From JALZKA01 sp963717635 (GTDB lineage: Bacteria; Actinomycetota; Thermoleophilia; Solirubrobacterales; 70-9), in NCBI GenBank assembly GCA_963717635.1, contig OY970347.1:1922001-1986000 (forward strand): a stretch of DNA of 64,000 nucleotides, written 5' to 3'. This document shows, in pieces, positions 39,023 to 47,414 of the stretch. Under the pieces are notes generated by a model that was given only the letters and a program-made list of their open reading frames with translations, made no database searches and had not been told where the DNA came from. Each line of letters begins with the position of its first letter. Position 1 is the first letter of the stretch. Position numbers and translations under genes: made by a program.

Positions 39023-39881
39023 CCTCGCCGGCAAGCGCATCCTGATCACCGGCGCCGCCCGCGGCATCGGCGCGCTCACCGCGCGCCGCCTGCACGAGCG
39101 CGGTGCCCGCGTCGCGCTGCTCGGCCTCGAGCCCGACCTGCTCGAAGCCACCGCGGCGACCTGCGGCGACGCGCCCTGGTTCGAGTGCGACGTCGCCGAC
39201 CGCGAGCAGGTCGACGCGGCCGTGGCCGGCGCCGTCGAGCGACTCGGCGGCCTGGACGTCGCGATCGCGAACGCGGGGATCGGCGCACAGATGACGCTGA
39301 TCGACGGCGACTCCGACGTCTGGGACAAGACCGTCGCGGTGAACCTGATGGGCACCTACAACCTCGTCCGCGCCGCCGGCCCCCACGTCGCCCATCCCCA
39401 GGGCTATTTCCTGCTCACCGCCTCGCTGGCGGCCGCGATCCACCTGCCGCTGATGTCCGCGTACTGCGCGTCGAAGGCGGCGGTCGAGTCGCTCGGCGAT
39501 TCGCTGCGGATTGAGCTGCGCCCCTCAGGCGCGCGGGTCGGCGTCGCCTACTACGCCGAGCTCGACACGGACATGACCTCGCGCGGCTTCGCGACCAAGG
39601 CGGCGTCGCGGATGCCGATCGGCGGGCACGGCCACCTGCCGGTGGCCCCGGTCGAGCCCGCGATCGACGCGCTCGAGCGCGGGATCGCGCGCCGCTCACG
39701 GCGGATCGCATCGCCGCGATGGGTCGGCGCCGTGCTGCCGATCCGAATGCTGGCCCAGCGAGTGGTCGAGCGGGTGGCAAGCCGGGGGCTGGCGAAGACG
39801 ATTGAGATCGCGCAGGCCGAGCGCCCGCCGCTGACCACCCCGCAGCCCGGCGATCGCGAGGAGGCGATTGATGCGCGCTAG
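39015..39881 (+). CDS. Short-chain dehydrogenase/reductase
   Basis: A 288-residue SDR. KRILITGAARGIGALTARRL holds the TGxxxGIG dinucleotide motif, IANAGIGAQM the N-A-G strand, TASLAAAIHLPLMSAYCASK the catalytic Ser and Y-x3-K. The acidic residue at the end of strand 2 is replaced (VALLGLEPD), so cofactor preference is unclear. A C-terminal extension of about 60 residues has basic character. Its ATG lies within the last codons of the CMD gene. Confidence 0.9.
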   Translation: MPDLAGKRILITGAARGIGALTARRLHERGARVALLGLEPDLLEATAATCGDAPWFECDVADREQVDAAVAGAVERLGGLDVAIANAGIGAQMTLIDGDSDVWDKTVAVNLMGTYNLVRAAGPHVAHPQGYFLLTASLAAAIHLPLMSAYCASKAAVESLGDSLRIELRPSGARVGVAYYAELDTDMTSRGFATKAASRMPIGGHGHLPVAPVEPAIDALERGIARRSRRIASPRWVGAVLPIRMLAQRVVERVASRGLAKTIEIAQAERPPLTTPQPGDREEAIDAR

Positions 39882-39942
39882 GGCCGCCCTGGCGCTCGTC
39901 GCCACCGCGACTGTCCGTGACTCCCATGCCGCACGGCCACGC

Positions 39943-40905
39943 CTAGTCCGCGACCGTAACGCTCGTCAGCCAGGCCCGCGAGAGCGAAGGGATGTCGCGC
40001 GCCGAGTCGACGCCGCGGAGAGAGCGGCTGAGCCCAAGCCAGGTGCCACGCGCGCCTCGAAGGACGGTCAGCAGCGGGTCACTCAACGCCTCGTCCGCCT
40101 GAGAACGCGCCAGCTCGTCGGCCAGTTGGACGTCGCCGGCGTCGAGTAGCGCCAGGCGCACTGCGGCGCTGGCCTCCGTACGGAACTCGACCCGATCCAG
40201 CGCCGGGCCCAGATCCGCGACGCCGGCGGTGCCCCACCACGAGCTGTTGCGCGCCAGGAGGAGGCGGTCGGAGCTTCGCTCGCGTAACTCGAACGGGCCG
40301 GTTCCGGTTTCGAGCACCCGGCGCAAGCCAGCCCCCGCGGGCCCCAACGCGCGCGGCGAGACGATCCCGAGCTGAGGCGCCCCGAGGCGCGCGTCAAACC
40401 GGCGGTCCGGCGCAGCGAGAAGGAAACGAACGACGTCGAAGCGCGGTGCGAACACGTCGACGAGGCCCGGGAGCAGCTCGATTCCGGCGGGCGTGGCCAG
40501 CCAGCGCTCGGCGTTGGCGAGCACGGCCTGCGCGTTGAAGGGGGCGCCGTCTTGGAAGCGGACCCCCGTGCGAAGCCGCAGGGTCCAGATCGTGGAGTCG
40601 CCGGAGGCCCGGGCGCGGCGGGCCAGCCCGGGGACGCGGCGGGTGTCGCCGAAGGGGCCCGCGAGGCTTGCGATCAGTGGCTCGTGGATCTGGCGTGTCA
40701 GGAGCTGGTCGGCTCGGGTCGTGGCGGCCAGCGGATCGAGGCTGGTCACGCGGTCGGCGACCGCCCAGGCGAGCTCGCCTCCCTCGCCGAGCGGCTCGCC
40801 GGCGGTCAGCGCCGGGGTTGCCTCGCTGGCATCGCTGCCGCCGCACCCGGCCAGCACCAGCGCCGCCAGCGCGAGCGCAAGAGCGGCCCGGCTCGGTCGC
40901 GACAT
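39943..40905 (-). CDS. Lipoprotein, ABC-transporter solute-binding protein (SBP_bac_5-like), short
   Basis: A 320-residue lipoprotein (signal ALALALAALVLAGCGGSD with lipobox L-A-G-C). The SBP family 5 pattern is visible in LAWAVADRVTSLDPLAATTR, QIHEPLIASLAGP, and WTLRLRTGVRFQDGAPFNAQ ('.f.LR.gvkFhDG.pl.a.dv'). Family members are usually 480-550 residues, so the second half of lobe II is missing or reduced. No permease or ATPase gene is nearby. It starts 13 bases after secG on the same strand. Confidence 0.75.
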   Translation of the reverse strand: MSRPSRAALALALAALVLAGCGGSDASEATPALTAGEPLGEGGELAWAVADRVTSLDPLAATTRADQLLTRQIHEPLIASLAGPFGDTRRVPGLARRARASGDSTIWTLRLRTGVRFQDGAPFNAQAVLANAERWLATPAGIELLPGLVDVFAPRFDVVRFLLAAPDRRFDARLGAPQLGIVSPRALGPAGAGLRRVLETGTGPFELRERSSDRLLLARNSSWWGTAGVADLGPALDRVEFRTEASAAVRLALLDAGDVQLADELARSQADEALSDPLLTVLRGARGTWLGLSRSLRGVDSARDIPSLSRAWLTSVTVAD

Positions 40906-40918
40906 CAAGGGCCCGGCC

Positions 40919-41146
40919 CTAGGTCAGCTTGAGGATGACGATCGTGTTCAGCGCGAACATGACCGCGAAGAAGATCGTCCAGCGGGTCAGGTTGCGCTCA
41001 ACCAGCGAGCCGCCGCCGAAGGACCCGCCGCCCTGGCCGATCCCGAAGGCGCCCGAGAGCCCCGAGTCCTTGCCCGAGTGCATCAGCACCAGCAGGATCA
41101 GGATCCCGGAGATGAAGACCTGGACGACGTTCAGCACGCTCACCAT
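40919..41146 (-). CDS. secG: Preprotein translocase subunit SecG
   Basis: A 75-residue protein with two hydrophobic segments (VVQVFISGILILLVLMHS and WTIFFAVMFALNTIVILKL) separated by a Gly/Ser-rich loop (FGIGQGGGSFGGGS), the standard SecG layout. It assists SecYE in protein export. The ATG lies eight bases after TAAACT. The solute-binding lipoprotein gene follows. Confidence 0.93.
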   Translation of the reverse strand: MVSVLNVVQVFISGILILLVLMHSGKDSGLSGAFGIGQGGGSFGGGSLVERNLTRWTIFFAVMFALNTIVILKLT

Positions 41147-41154
41147 CGCGCGAG

Positions 41155-41160
41155 AGTTTA
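41155..41160 (-). promoter_or_regulatory. Putative -10 hexamer TAAACT of secG, leaderless-type position
   Basis: On the minus strand TAAACT ends eight bases before the secG ATG. Confidence 0.42.
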
Positions 41161-41369
41161 GAGCGTCGGTTGACAGCCCGCCCCGAGCGGCCAGACTCGC
41201 GTCGATCAACTTGGGAGGGAGATCAGGATGAGGTCAAGCTCGTGTGTGCGGCAGCGATCGCCGCTTCGTTCGCGTGCATCTCGACGGCGGGGGCGGGCGG
41301 CACCGAGCGCTTCCGGACGACCGTGACCGTCGACGTCTGCAGACCCGCCCAGTCCGATTCCCGTGAAGC
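41161..41369 (+). other. Gene-poor stretch with a signal-peptide-like remnant
   Basis: Between secG and the ccm operon terminator the plus strand has GGGAGGGAGATCAGG, then a frame beginning near 41233 that reads as a signal peptide, KLVCAAAIAASFACISTAGA, followed by GGTERFRTTVTVDV. The frame has no good start codon in phase (an ATG at 41229 is one base out) and runs antisense into the ccm genes without a sensible stop. I read it as a decayed or truncated secreted-protein gene, or chance. Confidence 0.25.
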
Positions 41370-41408
41370 GATGTCCAATTGTTGCGCTGAGCGCAACGTT
41401 CGGACATC
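41370..41408 (-). terminator. Terminator hairpin of the ccm operon
   Basis: Nested inverted repeats: outer GATGTCC/GGACATC (7 bp), inner GTTGCGC/GCGCAAC (7 bp) with TGA loop, separated by a partly paired four-base bulge on each side. It begins at the stop codon of the last ccm gene. Confidence 0.75.
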
Positions 41409-41700
41409 ACTTAGCGCTCGTCCGCTCGAGCCGGTCGATCTCGCGCAGGATCTCGATCGCCTCGGCGCGCAGCTCGGCATCGGCGCGAGCCCAGTCCTCA
41501 TGCGAGAGCTTGCCCTGCTCGCGGTCAAGCTCGGCGTCGCGGATCTGGCGGTACTTCGCCTCCTTGCGGGCCTCGAGCTCCGCGCGCCGCGGGTCCTCGG
41601 TGGGCTCGGCGGCCTGGCCGGCGCCCCCGCTCCGGCGCAGCGGCACGGTGACGAACACCGCCACGGCAGCGACGATCAGAATCGCGAGCAGGACTTCCAT
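41407..41700 (-). CDS. Small membrane-anchored coiled-coil protein, CcmI-like N-terminal part
   Basis: A 97-residue protein: one N-terminal membrane segment (VLLAILIVAAVAVFVTVPL) and a cytoplasmic coiled-coil (RRAELEARKEAKYRQIRDAE; LDREQGKLSHEDWARADAEL; LRAEAIEILREIDRLE). This matches the first part of CcmI, whose E-L-...-D-x-x-x-G-K-L-S/D-x-E-D segment is characteristic. The TPR half is absent. Position after ccmF supports a role in apocytochrome handling. Confidence 0.72.
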   Translation of the reverse strand: MEVLLAILIVAAVAVFVTVPLRRSGGAGQAAEPTEDPRRAELEARKEAKYRQIRDAELDREQGKLSHEDWARADAELRAEAIEILREIDRLERTSAK

Positions 41701-41706
41701 GCCGGG

Positions 41707-43932
41707 CTAGGCGCGGCCCAGGTCGCGGGCCAGGCGCGCGGCGTGCACGTCTGAGACCCGGCGGCGGCGGGCGCTGGCCGCGGGCCAGGCGGCGAGCAGG
41801 CCGCCGATGACGCCCGTCGCGCCGCCGACCCAGATCCAGATCACCATCGGATTGACGTTGACCCGGAAGTCGACGGGAAGCTCGCCGCGCTCGTAGCGGG
41901 CGCGAAGCGACTGCACCGCCAGACCCTGGAGCTCCGCCCGCCGCCGGGCCACCGCGCGCATCGCCTCTACCCCGCCGGGCGTTGTCGGATCCGGCAGCTG
42001 GCCCTCTGCGGGCAGCGTGATGCGGTCGATCCGGCGGTCGGCGCCGGCGATGAAGCCGTCGACCGACGTCAGATCCGGGCGCATCGCCGTCCAGAGGTCC
42101 TCGACGGCGCCGCCGTTGCGACCGACCTCGCTGGTCGCCTCGCCCTCGAAGAACGAGGCCAGGGTCCCGGCCGAGCGACCCGAGTAGTAGTTCCGCGACG
42201 GCGTCAGCGCGGTCTGCTCGCCGTCGCGGTCCACGTTGAGGACGGCGCCGAACGTGAGGCGCTGCTCCTCCGAATCGACCGCGGTGAACGCCCGCTCATA
42301 GGTGACCGTGTAATCGTCGACGCGGGTGCTGTCGCCCGGCAGCATCCGGATGTCGCGGCTGGTCTGGAAGCTCGATGAGGCGGCAACCGCGCAGAAGGCG
42401 ATCGCGATGCCCACGTGGACGATGTAGCCGCCGTAGCGCCGGCGGTTGCGGGACACGAGGCGTACCAGCGCACTGAGCCACGGCCCGCCGCCGAGCGCGC
42501 GTTGCGCCGACGCCCCACGGATGAACTCGCCCGCCAGCCCTGCTACGGCGAACGCGCCGAAGCAGAACATCAGCAACGCCAGGGGTTCGTCGGCAGCGCC
42601 GGTGAACGCGCCCAAGCCGAGCGTCACGACCGCCGCGAACACCGCCGGTGGCCCGAACAGCCGCAGCGCCTTGCCGGCGCTGATCTTGCGCCAGGCCAGG
42701 AGCGGCCCGATGCCGGTGAACAGCACCAGGCCGAGCGCGAGCGGCGTGACGTAGCGGTCGAACCAAGGCGAGCCAAGCGACGAGCGCTCGCCGGTGACAG
42801 CCTCCGAGATCAGCGGGAAGAAAGTGCCCCAGAAGATGATCAGGCAGAGGCCGACCAGCAGCAGGTTGTTGACCAGGAACACCGCCTCGCGCGAGGCCAG
42901 CGACTCGACCCGGCGGTCGGCCCTCAGATCGCGCTGTCGCGACACGATCAGCGCGGTCGAGCCGACCAGGACTACGGCGATCAATCCCAGCAGCGGGGTG
43001 CCGACGGTCGAGGCCCCGAACGCGTGGATCGACTCGAGGATCCCGGAACGCACCAGGAACGTGCCGAGCAGGCAGAGTGCGAAGGTGCCGCAGATCAGCG
43101 ACACGTTCCACAGCTTCAGCATCCCCCGGCGCTCCTGAACCATGATCGAGTGCAGGAACGCGGTGCCCAGGAGCCATGGCATCAACGAGGCGTTCTCGAC
43201 GGGGTCCCAGCCCCAGTAGCCGCCCCAACCCAGTTCCATGTACGACCAGCCGGCGCCGAGCAGGATCCCGCAGGTTAGGAAGATCCAAGCGAGCAGGCCG
43301 AACCGGCGGGTGGACCGGATCCAGCTGGCGTCCAGCCGGCGCGCCACGAGCGCCCCGATCGCGAACGCGAACGGGATCGAGAAGAGGACGTAGCCGGAGT
43401 AGAGCATCGGCGGGTGGATCGCCATCGCCGGGTGGCGCAGCAGCGGGTTCAGGCCGACGCCCTCGGCCGGGACCGGGCTGAGCCGTGCGAACGGGTTCGC
43501 GCCGCCCGCGACGAGCATCAGGGCGCAGAAGAAGATGCCGAGGCCGCAGAGCACAGCGGTCGCCCACGGCACCACCTCGCGGTGCTTGCGCCGGGTCGCG
43601 AACAGCACGCCGCTCGACGCGAGCGAGAGGACCCAGGCCCAGAGCAGCAGCGAGCCGCCCTGGCTGCCCCACATCGCGGTCATCTTGTAGCCGGTCGGCG
43701 TGGTCGTCGAGGAGTGGTCGGCGACCAGCTCGACCGAGAAGTCGTCACGCAGGAACGCGGATTCCAGCACGACGACGCAGACCGTCAGCAGGACCGCCGC
43801 CGAGTACACGGCGCGACGCGAGGAGTCGACCCAGCGCCGGTCGCCGGTGAAGCCGCCGTACAGGGCGGCGCCGGCTCCGTAGACGAAGGCGATGAGCCCG
43901 CCGATGAGGCAGGCGACGCCGAGCTCGATCAA
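41707..43932 (-). CDS. ccmF: Heme lyase CcmF/NrfE-family, cytochrome c maturation
   Basis: A 741-residue polytopic protein with about 15 membrane helices. WGWDPVENASLMPWL is the tryptophan-rich WWD heme-handling motif, and conserved His residues occur in RHPAMAIHPPMLYSGYVLFS and nearby. The C-terminal periplasmic region (from about residue 550) precedes a last helix. It ligates heme to C-x-x-C-H of c-type cytochromes in System I. The TTG start overlaps the ccmE stop as TTGA. Confidence 0.95.
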   Translation of the reverse strand: MIELGVACLIGGLIAFVYGAGAALYGGFTGDRRWVDSSRRAVYSAAVLLTVCVVVLESAFLRDDFSVELVADHSSTTTPTGYKMTAMWGSQGGSLLLWAWVLSLASSGVLFATRRKHREVVPWATAVLCGLGIFFCALMLVAGGANPFARLSPVPAEGVGLNPLLRHPAMAIHPPMLYSGYVLFSIPFAFAIGALVARRLDASWIRSTRRFGLLAWIFLTCGILLGAGWSYMELGWGGYWGWDPVENASLMPWLLGTAFLHSIMVQERRGMLKLWNVSLICGTFALCLLGTFLVRSGILESIHAFGASTVGTPLLGLIAVVLVGSTALIVSRQRDLRADRRVESLASREAVFLVNNLLLVGLCLIIFWGTFFPLISEAVTGERSSLGSPWFDRYVTPLALGLVLFTGIGPLLAWRKISAGKALRLFGPPAVFAAVVTLGLGAFTGAADEPLALLMFCFGAFAVAGLAGEFIRGASAQRALGGGPWLSALVRLVSRNRRRYGGYIVHVGIAIAFCAVAASSSFQTSRDIRMLPGDSTRVDDYTVTYERAFTAVDSEEQRLTFGAVLNVDRDGEQTALTPSRNYYSGRSAGTLASFFEGEATSEVGRNGGAVEDLWTAMRPDLTSVDGFIAGADRRIDRITLPAEGQLPDPTTPGGVEAMRAVARRRAELQGLAVQSLRARYERGELPVDFRVNVNPMVIWIWVGGATGVIGGLLAAWPAASARRRRVSDVHAARLARDLGRA

Positions 43933-44360
43933 GAGGCCTGCGGGTCGTAGATCACGTTGTCGGGGTCCCGCTCAGCCTCGAACTTCGACGGGCACTTGGT
44001 GATCAAGCTGTCCTTTTCGGCGACCAGTTTGCCGTCGACCAGTTCCCCGTCGACGATTACCTCGCGCCCCTCGCGGAACGGATCCGGGACCTGGCCGGAG
44101 TACGTGACCGGAACCGACTGCGTTGGGTCGTCCCGATCCGCGATCTCGAACCTCATCTCGGTGCCCTGGCGCTCGACCGAGCCGGCGACCACGGTGCCGT
44201 AGACCTCCGATGCGCCGACCGGCTGCTCGGCGAGCAGCTCCGAAGGCGCGCGCGCCTCGGTCGACGCGTTGAACGACGTGTAGACGAGCGCGGTCGCGAG
44301 TAGCACCGCGGCCGCGAGCGCGACCACGAGGCGGATCCTGCGCTTGCGATCCGGGTCCAT
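43929..44360 (-). CDS. ccmE: Heme chaperone CcmE, cysteine (CxxxF) variant
   Basis: A 143-residue membrane-anchored OB-fold protein: anchor LVVALAAAVLLATALVY, then the barrel with EVYGTVVAGSVERQ and VTYSGQVPDPFREGREVIVD, the usual CcmE strands. The heme-binding site, normally H-x3-Y in 'LAKHDEKY', reads LITKCPSKF, so the covalent heme ligand is Cys (as in the CxxxY branch known from some archaea and Gram-positives) and the Tyr is Phe. CcmE receives heme from CcmABCD and passes it to CcmF. It heads the ccmE-ccmF-ccmI-like operon. Confidence 0.93.
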   Translation of the reverse strand: MDPDRKRRIRLVVALAAAVLLATALVYTSFNASTEARAPSELLAEQPVGASEVYGTVVAGSVERQGTEMRFEIADRDDPTQSVPVTYSGQVPDPFREGREVIVDGELVDGKLVAEKDSLITKCPSKFEAERDPDNVIYDPQAS

Positions 44361-44405
44361 GAGGCCCCTGATTATCACAGGGGGCCTCGTCCGTCCGAGG
44401 TTCGG

Positions 44406-44690
44406 CTAGGCGTGCACCTCCACGACGAGCTGGCAGCGGTCGACCGAGGCGCGGGTGCCTGGCGTGTCGCCCGGGTCCATGGCCTCCAGCGCCGCCTCGC
44501 TCGCCTCCATGTTCTCCTTCGAATCGAAGGACTGCACGACGATCATGGTCTGCTGATCGGCGTCGTGGAAGAACTTCACGCCGGTCGAGACCACGCCCTC
44601 CGGCGGCCCGTCGTTTTCCTCGATCTGCTGCTTGAGCCCGTCGATCCGATCCTGGCTGACATCGGTGAATCTCACAACCCGCGTATACAT
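44406..44690 (-). CDS. Small ferredoxin-like-fold (ABM/Dabb-type) protein
   Basis: A 94-residue protein: MYTRVVRFTDVSQDRIDGLK, then GVVSTGVKFFHDADQQTMIV and SFDSKENMEASEAALEAM. This beta-alpha-beta-beta-alpha-beta layout is that of dimeric antibiotic-monooxygenase/stress-barrel proteins. No catalytic residues can be assigned. Of two ATGs four bases apart the second is in frame; GAAGGGG precedes it. Monocistronic, just upstream of ccmE on the same strand. Confidence 0.65.
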   Translation of the reverse strand: MYTRVVRFTDVSQDRIDGLKQQIEENDGPPEGVVSTGVKFFHDADQQTMIVVQSFDSKENMEASEAALEAMDPGDTPGTRASVDRCQLVVEVHA

Positions 44691-44747
44691 ACATCCCCTT
44701 CCGTCGGTTTGCCCGAACCTACACCCTCGGTAGGGTGCGGCCTGTTG

Positions 44748-45458
44748 ATGAGTGACACACCCGTCCTGATCATTACGGGCGCGTCGAGCGGGATCGGCGC
44801 CGAGACCGCCCGCCACGCCGCCGAGGCCGGCTACCGGCTGGTCCTGGCCGCCCGGCGCGAGGACGAGCTGCAGGCGCTGGCGGACGAGCTCGGCGGGCCC
44901 GACCGCGCGATCGCGGTGCGCTGCGACGTCACCGAATGGCCCGACTGCGAGGCGCTCGCCGCCGCCGCCGCCGAAGCGTTCGGCGGCTTTGATGCGGTCT
45001 TGGCGAACGCCGGCTTCGGCGCGGCCCGCGGCTTCCTCGAGGACTCGACGGAGCAGTGGCGGGCGATGGTCCTGACCAACGTCCTGGGCGTAGCCCAGAC
45101 GATCCGCGCCACGCTGCCCCACCTCCTCGATAAGGGCACCGGGCACATCCTGCTGACCAGCTCGGTCGCCGGGCGCCGGGCGCTGCCCGGCTCGCTCTAC
45201 TCAGCGACGAAGTTTGCGGTCAGCGCGATCGGCGAGTCGCTGCGCCAGGAGCTCCGCCAGTTCCACGACAACCAGCGGATCCGCGTGACCCTGATCTCGC
45301 CCGGGATGGTCGATACCCCGTTTTTCGACAACCGCCCCGGCCCCGACAACGCGCTTCATGACGCCGACATCGCCCGCGCCATCGTCTACGCGCTCTCGCA
45401 GCCGGAACGGGTCGACGTCAACGAGATCCTGGTCCGGCCGACGCAACAGGCGAACTAG
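44748..45458 (+). CDS. Short-chain dehydrogenase/reductase
   Basis: A 236-residue classical SDR. VLIITGASSGIGAETARHAA has the cofactor motif T-G-x3-G-I-G, LAARREDELQALADELGGPD gives the Arg/Asp after strand 2 typical of NADP-preferring members, VLANAGFGAARG the NAG motif, LTSSVAGRRALPGSLYSATK the catalytic Ser and Y-x3-K. Substrate unknown. TAGGGT lies 11 bases before the ATG and eight bases before a TTG at 44745, so the TTG may be the true leaderless start. Confidence 0.9.
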   Translation: MSDTPVLIITGASSGIGAETARHAAEAGYRLVLAARREDELQALADELGGPDRAIAVRCDVTEWPDCEALAAAAAEAFGGFDAVLANAGFGAARGFLEDSTEQWRAMVLTNVLGVAQTIRATLPHLLDKGTGHILLTSSVAGRRALPGSLYSATKFAVSAIGESLRQELRQFHDNQRIRVTLISPGMVDTPFFDNRPGPDNALHDADIARAIVYALSQPERVDVNEILVRPTQQAN

Positions 45459-45467
45459 GAGACGAAT

Positions 45468-45968
45468 GTGAAGGCTGTCCTGCTCTTGTGTGCCGCAGGC
45501 CTGATCGCGGTCGCCGGCTGCGGCGGCGATGACGATGGGGAGCCGGGGGGCGACGCCGCGCCGACGACCGAGGCCGAGTTCGTCACGCAGGTGGAGGAGG
45601 TGTGCGGCGCGGCCCAGGCCCGGTCCGATGAGCTCCGGCAGGACCTCGGCGACACCCCTGCTCTCTCTCCCGAAGCGGTCCCGGTGCTCGAGGACACCGT
45701 CGCGGCAGTGGACGAACTTCTTGCTGGGCTGAGCGGCATCGATCCGCCGGCCGGCAAGGCGGACGCCTACGAGGAATACCTGGCGGCGTTCGAGGAGTCC
45801 TCCAACATCCTGCCCGGCTTGATCAATGCGCTCGAGGCCGGCGACCAGGCCGCAGCCGAGGAGCTCGCCGTGGAGCTCAACGAAGTCGATCCGCAGCTTG
45901 AGCCGTTGACTCGAGAGCTCGGAATCGAGGACTGCGCGGCGGGCGGCGGCAGCTCGGACGCCGGATGA
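45468..45968 (+). CDS. Small lipoprotein, helical, unknown function
   Basis: A 166-residue lipoprotein: signal LLLCAAGLIAVAGCGG with lipobox V-A-G-C, an acidic linker (GGDDDGEPGGD), then helices with two cysteines (VEEVCGAAQARSDEL; GIEDCAAGG). It resembles the lipoproteins at 3232 and 48243 in size and helical periodicity. Starts with GTG after GGAGACGAAT, nine bases after the SDR stop, so probably in the same transcript. Confidence 0.72.
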   Translation: MKAVLLLCAAGLIAVAGCGGDDDGEPGGDAAPTTEAEFVTQVEEVCGAAQARSDELRQDLGDTPALSPEAVPVLEDTVAAVDELLAGLSGIDPPAGKADAYEEYLAAFEESSNILPGLINALEAGDQAAAEELAVELNEVDPQLEPLTRELGIEDCAAGGGSSDAG

Positions 45969-45990
45969 CGCCGGCATGAGCCGCTCGCAT

Positions 45991-45996
45991 TAGTCT
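45991..45996 (+). promoter_or_regulatory. Putative -10 hexamer TAGTCT, leaderless-type position
   Basis: TAGTCT ends seven bases before the ATG of the amidase gene. Confidence 0.45.
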
Positions 45997-46003
45997 CCCG
46001 GCA

Positions 46004-47407
46004 ATGAGCGACGTTGCCTTCGCCGGCATCGTCCGCCAGGCCGAGATGGTTCGCCGGGGGGACGTCACGCCAACCGAGCTGGTCGAGCTCTATCTCGACC
46101 GGATCGAGCGCATCGATCCCGATCTGAACGCCTACCGCGTTGTCCTCGACGAGCGCGCCCGCGCCGACGCGAAGCGGGTCGAGGAGCGCCTTGCCGGCGG
46201 CGAGCGCGACCGGCTGGAGCTGGCCGGGGTGCCCGTCGCCCTGAAGGACACCGAGGATCTCGAGGGCGAGGTGACGTGCTGGGGCACTGCCGCGTTCGAC
46301 CAGCCGGCCGCGGCCGACGGCGAGATGGTCCGGCGCCTCCGGGCGGCAGGAGCGGTGATCCTCGGCAAGACGAACCTTCCCGAGCTGGCGATCTGCGGCT
46401 TCACGGAGACCGACGCGTGGGGGATCACGCGCAACCCCTGGAACGCCGACCACACTCCCGGCGGCTCCAGCGGCGGGTCCGCGGCGGCCATGGCCGCCGG
46501 CCTCTGCGGCGGCGCCTCCGCCTCGGACGGCGCCGGCTCGATCCGGATCCCGGCTGCGCTTTGCGGCCTGTTCGGCCTGAAGCCCCAGCGCGACCGGATC
46601 TCGCTGGCCCCGTTTCGCGAGCACTGGCACGGCCTCTCGGTCGTCGGCTCGGTCGCGCGCTCGGTCGCCGACTCGGCGCTGTGGCTGGACGTCTGCCACG
46701 GCGGCGTGGCCGGTGGTCCGCCGCCGCCCGAGCAGACCTTCTCCCAGGCGGCGAGCGCCAAGCCCGGCCCGCTGCGGATCGCTTACTCGACCAAGCCCCC
46801 GCTGTTGGTGGCGCCGCCGATCCTCCGCGACGAAGTGAAGGCGGCGGTGGAGGACACAGCGGGCCTCCTGCGCTCGCTCGGCCACACGGTCGAAGCACGG
46901 GACCCCGACTGGGGCCTGATCGGAAACCACTCGGTGCCGCGCTACCTCAACGGCGTCACAACCGAGGTCGAGCGGGTCCCGCACCCGGACCGGCTCGAGC
47001 GCCGCACCCAGCAGTTCGCCCGCCTCGGGCGGCTCCAGGGCGGTTCGATTCTGCGCAGCGCGCGGCGGGCCGAAGCGCGAGATGCCCGCCGGATCCTTTC
47101 GATCTTCGACAGCTGCGACGTGCTGGTGATGCCAACCGTCGGCGAGTCCGCGGTGGACGTGGGCCGCTGGGCCGGAAAGGGTGCGCTGCGCACGGTGCTG
47201 GGGATGAGCAGGGCGTATCCGTACTGCCTGCCGTGGAACCACCTGGGCAATCCGGCCGCCTCGGTGCCCGCCGGGTTCACGGCCGCTGGAGACCCGCTGT
47301 CGGTCCAGCTCGTCGGCCGCCCAAACGACGAGGCGACGCTGCTTTCGCTCGCCGCCCAGCTCGAGTCCGAGCGGCCGTGGGCTGACCGGCTGCCACCCAC
47401 TGCCTAA
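46004..47407 (+). CDS. Amidase (amidase signature family)
   Basis: A 467-residue amidase. AGVPVALKDTEDLEG supplies the catalytic Lys, TPGGSSGGSAAAMAAGLCGG the Gly/Ser signature with the cis-Ser, and DGAGSIRIPAALCGLFGLKP the nucleophilic Ser. C-terminal LPWNHLGNPAASVPAGFTAA is also conserved. It hydrolyses an unknown amide to acid and ammonia. GatA is an alternative for this family, but no gatB/gatC is adjacent and the C-terminus is that of stand-alone amidases. The phosphoesterase gene follows after seven bases. Confidence 0.9.
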   Translation: MSDVAFAGIVRQAEMVRRGDVTPTELVELYLDRIERIDPDLNAYRVVLDERARADAKRVEERLAGGERDRLELAGVPVALKDTEDLEGEVTCWGTAAFDQPAAADGEMVRRLRAAGAVILGKTNLPELAICGFTETDAWGITRNPWNADHTPGGSSGGSAAAMAAGLCGGASASDGAGSIRIPAALCGLFGLKPQRDRISLAPFREHWHGLSVVGSVARSVADSALWLDVCHGGVAGGPPPPEQTFSQAASAKPGPLRIAYSTKPPLLVAPPILRDEVKAAVEDTAGLLRSLGHTVEARDPDWGLIGNHSVPRYLNGVTTEVERVPHPDRLERRTQQFARLGRLQGGSILRSARRAEARDARRILSIFDSCDVLVMPTVGESAVDVGRWAGKGALRTVLGMSRAYPYCLPWNHLGNPAASVPAGFTAAGDPLSVQLVGRPNDEATLLSLAAQLESERPWADRLPPTA

Positions 47408-47414
47408 CGTCCCG

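Noticed and set aside
46004..47407. Calling the amidase gatA
   Set aside because: No gatB or gatC nearby and the C-terminal part is that of stand-alone amidases.
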